62,025 bases of DNA from an uncultured Prochlorococcus sp. (lineage in GTDB: Bacteria > Cyanobacteriota > Cyanobacteriia > PCC-6307 > Cyanobiaceae), in the NCBI GenBank assembly GCA_902626435.1, contig CACOFO010000003.1, forward strand, positions 1 through 62,025, given 5' to 3'. Under the pieces are notes generated by a model. That model had not been told where the DNA came from. It did not search any database and saw only the letters and a list, made by a program, of their open reading frames with translations. Shown here in pieces: positions 58,854 through 62,025 of the stretch. Numbering within the stretch: the first letter of the stretch is position 1; every line of letters starts with the position of its first letter. A program made the position numbers and the translations under genes.

Positions 58854-59105
58854 CAAATTCCAAAATATAGGAAGCGTATTCCTGAGAATGGGATTATTCG
58901 AGAATTAATGTCTAATCAATTAGTCTGATAAGACTTCGCTTTATAATTACTAGCGACAATAGGGACTAAAATGATCGAGAGAAATCCCCTAATTCACGTA
59001 TTCTAGGTTTATGAGTAAATAGACTTTAAAATATGTAAATTTATATCCTGTAAGAAGGAAATGAGATATCTAAAAAGGACTGTACAAACAGTCCTTTTTT
59101 TTTTG
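58854..59105 (+). ncRNA. candidate structured RNA following the micro-ORF, ending in a strong terminator
   Basis: Several local hairpins (TTCC..GGAA, CGCT..AGCG) and possible GGGATT/AATCCC long-range pairing; no ORF. Confidence 0.45.
59072..59104 (+). terminator. Rho-independent terminator
   Basis: GGACTGTACAAACAGTCC then a T run. Confidence 0.9.
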
Positions 59106-59173
59106 CAATCATTTCTAAAATGTACTTATTTTTGGATAATATAGACCTATAAATTGATTAAAAATATTTCAAA

Positions 59174-60115
59174 ATGAAAGATCAAGTCTTGTTTCCTGAA
59201 ATTAAAGTAAGGGAAAAGGGTTTTTTAAAAGTTAGTGAAATTCATACTATTTATTGGGAAAGATCTGGAAATCCAAATGGTAAAAAAATACTTGTTATTC
59301 ATGGAGGCCCAGGAGGAGGAAGTCAACCAAGATATAGAAGATACTTTGATCCAGATAAATTCGATATTATTCAATTTGACCAAAGAGGTTGCGGTTCTTC
59401 AACTCCTTTCTCCGAATTAAAAGAAAATACAACTTATCATTTGGTTGATGATATTGAGAAATTAAGGCTGCTATTAAAAATAGATAGTTGGCATTTGTTT
59501 GGTGGATCTTGGGGCTCTACACTTTCACTTATATATGCAATTAAAAATCCCTCAAGAGTTATTAGCTTAACTTTGCGAGGAATATTTTTATGTAGAAAGT
59601 TTGAATTGTTATGGTTTTATCAATATGGTGCGAGTGAAATATTCCCTAGTGAATTTGAAGAATATATTTCTGTAATCCCAAAAGAAGAAAGGAATGATTT
59701 GATAAGTTCTTTTTATAAATATCTAACATCTTCAGATGCGAATCTTAGATCAAAAGCAGCAGCAGCTTGGACAAAATGGGAACTCTCAACTAGTCATTTA
59801 ATAAATAAAAAATTCGATTTTGATAAGTCTCAAGTTAATTCTTTTTCAGATGCCTTTGCAAGAATTGAATGTCATTATTTTATTAATAATATTTTTTTAG
59901 AAGATGATTTTATTTTAAAAAATATAAAAATCATAGAAATGATACCAACAAAAATAATACAAGGTAGATATGACATAGTATGCCCTGTGAGAAGTGCCTG
60001 GGATCTGAATAAAAAATTAAAGAATTCTGAATTGATTATTGTTGATGATGCTGGACATTCAATGAGTGAAAAAGGTATAACAATTAAATTAATTGAGGCT
60101 CTAAAACATCTTTAG
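59174..60115 (+). CDS. pip: proline iminopeptidase
   Basis: HGGPGGGSQPRYRRYFDP, FDQRGCGSSTP, GGSWGSTLSL. Confidence 0.95.
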   Translation: MKDQVLFPEIKVREKGFLKVSEIHTIYWERSGNPNGKKILVIHGGPGGGSQPRYRRYFDPDKFDIIQFDQRGCGSSTPFSELKENTTYHLVDDIEKLRLLLKIDSWHLFGGSWGSTLSLIYAIKNPSRVISLTLRGIFLCRKFELLWFYQYGASEIFPSEFEEYISVIPKEERNDLISSFYKYLTSSDANLRSKAAAAWTKWELSTSHLINKKFDFDKSQVNSFSDAFARIECHYFINNIFLEDDFILKNIKIIEMIPTKIIQGRYDIVCPVRSAWDLNKKLKNSELIIVDDAGHSMSEKGITIKLIEALKHL

Positions 60116-60139
60116 TAAATATTTTAATGCTTAAATATT

Positions 60140-60313
60140 CTAAAGCCCATTATCCTCAATATTTTGTGCAATGCTCCTGAGTAATTCCACAATATCAGAA
60201 TCTTCGCATTCAGTATCTTCTTTGAGCAAAATACACTCATCTCTAATACTCACATTGGTACTCCACCAAATACCTGAACTGTTGGTATCGTCCCACTCAA
60301 ATCTACTTGACAT
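60140..60313 (-). CDS. small acidic protein (57 aa, MSSRFEWDDTNSSGIWWSTNV...)
   Basis: Manual translation. Confidence 0.6.
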   Translation of the reverse strand: MSSRFEWDDTNSSGIWWSTNVSIRDECILLKEDTECEDSDIVELLRSIAQNIEDNGL

Positions 60314-60315
60314 AA

Positions 60316-60564
60316 TTAATTAGTGCTGATTTCCACCTCTTCTTTGGCTGACTCTTTTAATTCCTCTTTTGGCTCTTCCGGCCAGGCTACATCAAATCTT
60401 GCAATTTCTTCAGTTGCAAAACCTTCAGGATGACGTGTACATATCTTCTTTCTTCTTACAAAAATATGATCAACTCTTTTCTCTTCATCAGGAGTAACTA
60501 TCCTTTCTAGCTCTATAACTTCTGTGAAAGGAGTTGACTTAAGCTCGTTAGTAGGTTTTGTCAT
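60316..60564 (-). CDS. small conserved hypothetical protein (82 aa)
   Basis: ORF track. Confidence 0.65.
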   Translation of the reverse strand: MTKPTNELKSTPFTEVIELERIVTPDEEKRVDHIFVRRKKICTRHPEGFATEEIARFDVAWPEEPKEELKESAKEEVEISTN

Positions 60565-60705
60565 GGTTTTTATTTTATTTTCCTAGGTTAAAGCTTGTAA
60601 AAAATGAATGTGGATTTTATTAATAATGAATTTGCCAAATTTATTGCCTGATTATTTTATTAATGAAGAATTTAATTTTAGAAATAAAAAATAATTAATT
60701 GAAGT

Positions 60706-62025
60706 TTAAATTCCTAAATTTAATTCATATTGGAGTTGTTTTTTGTTATTGTTTTTTTTGGGTCTTTTATTGATGGCTGTTTTTTTCCTTGAGCCATGCT
60801 TCAAATATATTTTTTTTGATATATCCCAGTATCCTTTTTTTTGTGTGATTTCTTGAATTTTTTTCCTGGCTTCCCTAGATGTTTTAGGAATATCAACAAT
60901 TGGTTTAACGTATTTTAATTTCTCGTATTCGTCACAATTAAATTTGCTTAGTAACCAAGGCTCATGAATAAAATTAATGGCTACGTTTTTTAATTCTGGT
61001 ACCCATTTCTTTATAAATGTCCCCTCAGGGTCATGATCTTTACCCTGCTTAATTGGATTGTAAATTCTATTAGTATTTATAGAGGTTGTTCCAGACTGCA
61101 TTTGGCATTGATTCCAATGTATTCCTGGCTCATAATCTACAAATTTATTTGCTAATTCTGAACCTGAATCTTGCCAAGGCAACCATAAATTATAGCTTGC
61201 AAAAGACATTAGCATTGCGCGCATTCTGAAGTTAATCCATCCATTAAAGTTTAATGAACGCATACAAGCATCTATAAAAGGATAACCAGTATTACCTTGA
61301 CTCCATAAAAAAAGTAATTCAGTATTTTTTGTTCTACTGTTTTTAAAATAGGGGTGGAAATCACAGAATTCTAATTCTGGTTCGCTTTCAAGTTTCTGAA
61401 TGAAATGACAATGCCAAGTTAATCTACTCTTAAACATTATGGAATTATTATTTTTACGTAAATTTGCTTGATAAAAAATCTCTTTTAATGAAATACATCC
61501 CCAACTAATATAAGGAGATAATCTTGAACAGCTATCAAAAGATTTTTCTGGGCTTGAAATATTTTTCGAATATGAATTTAATTTTTCATTGAAAAAGTAT
61601 TGCATTCTTTCAATTCCTTTTTTTCTTCCTCCTTTTAATCTCCCTTTGCATTCATCCTTTTCAAAAGAAAATATTTTTTCGTCGGGTATTTTCCCAATAT
61701 CAAAATCAATTGGACTAATTCTTAATGGTCTTTTAATTAATTCTCTCTCAGCATTTTTTTTCCACTTTTTAGACCAATCATCTCTATTTATATTTCCTCT
61801 AAATACAGAAAACTGTAAAAATTCTCTCCAAATTATTTTTTTATTTGCAGCCCATAATTTAACTTCTTGATCTCTTTTATAAGTAAGCCAATCTCCCGTT
61901 TCTTGATGACTATATATACCTACTACATTAAATTTAGAGCTGATTTCCTCAAATATTTTAATTACATTTCCTGTCCTTATTATTAGTGGTTGCCCTATTT
62001 CTTTCAGTGAATTTCTTAAATCTAA
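60706..62025 (-). CDS. DNA photolyase/cryptochrome family protein, 5' end outside window
   Basis: Frame open to the window edge; SRLSPYISWGCIS, TGYPFIDACMRSLNFNGWINFRMRAMLMSF, HWNQCQMQSGTT. Confidence 0.9.
   Translation of the reverse strand, partial: LDLRNSLKEIGQPLIIRTGNVIKIFEEISSKFNVVGIYSHQETGDWLTYKRDQEVKLWAANKKIIWREFLQFSVFRGNINRDDWSKKWKKNAERELIKRPLRISPIDFDIGKIPDEKIFSFEKDECKGRLKGGRKKGIERMQYFFNEKLNSYSKNISSPEKSFDSCSRLSPYISWGCISLKEIFYQANLRKNNNSIMFKSRLTWHCHFIQKLESEPELEFCDFHPYFKNSRTKNTELLFLWSQGNTGYPFIDACMRSLNFNGWINFRMRAMLMSFASYNLWLPWQDSGSELANKFVDYEPGIHWNQCQMQSGTTSINTNRIYNPIKQGKDHDPEGTFIKKWVPELKNVAINFIHEPWLLSKFNCDEYEKLKYVKPIVDIPKTSREARKKIQEITQKKGYWDISKKIYLKHGSRKKTAINKRPKKNNNKKQLQYELNLGI

Noticed and set aside
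60706-61605. Photolyase starting at internal Met (track start 61605)
   Set aside because: The same frame continues uninterrupted to 62025 with photolyase-like sequence; the true start is outside the window.
61589-61870. 93-aa plus-strand ORF
   Set aside because: Antisense to the photolyase frame, which is open to the window edge.
1-62025. CRISPR array, IS elements or transposases
   Set aside because: No regularly spaced repeats, cas genes, transposase motifs or terminal inverted repeats seen by eye.

Overview
AT-rich marine picocyanobacterial chromosome segment, consistent with high-light Prochlorococcus (hli genes, DUF1651 genes, dense micro-ORFs, gene content). No tools were run; family names come from reading the translations.

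Main blocks:
- Ligase-associated DNA repair operon (MBL exonuclease, ATP-dependent ligase, Lhr-like helicase, phosphoesterase), 3.9-9.7 kb.
- pstSCAB plus a K+ channel, 10.9-15.9 kb.
- An accessory stretch of very small proteins, hli genes, DUF1651 genes and a stand-alone LigA adenylation domain, 16-28 kb.
- Housekeeping genes purK, aroB, nadA, ispG, aspC, phnDCE, rsmE, hslO, prfC and nrdJ, 28-52 kb.
- A second accessory stretch with a probable glutamine-riboswitch micro-ORF, hli, tRNA-Ser and a tRNA fragment, a CPBP protease and pip, 52-60 kb.
- A photolyase/cryptochrome gene cut by the right edge.

Most interesting signals:
- Two distant intergenic cassettes (24.6 kb minus, 58.8 kb plus) share an upstream hairpin, a strong Shine-Dalgarno at fixed spacing and a micro-ORF MIDSPPE..., with only synonymous differences over the shared codons.
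- A 33-aa duplicated-YRG micro-ORF sits behind a downstream-peptide/glutamine-riboswitch-like leader.
- A 40-aa minus-strand ORF has an SD perfectly complementary to the 16S tail and its own terminator.
- A DnaA-box cluster lies in a gene-poor AT-rich region.
- A partial tRNA-Ser copy lies next to the intact gene.
- Several small genes are interrupted by a single in-frame stop or frameshift.
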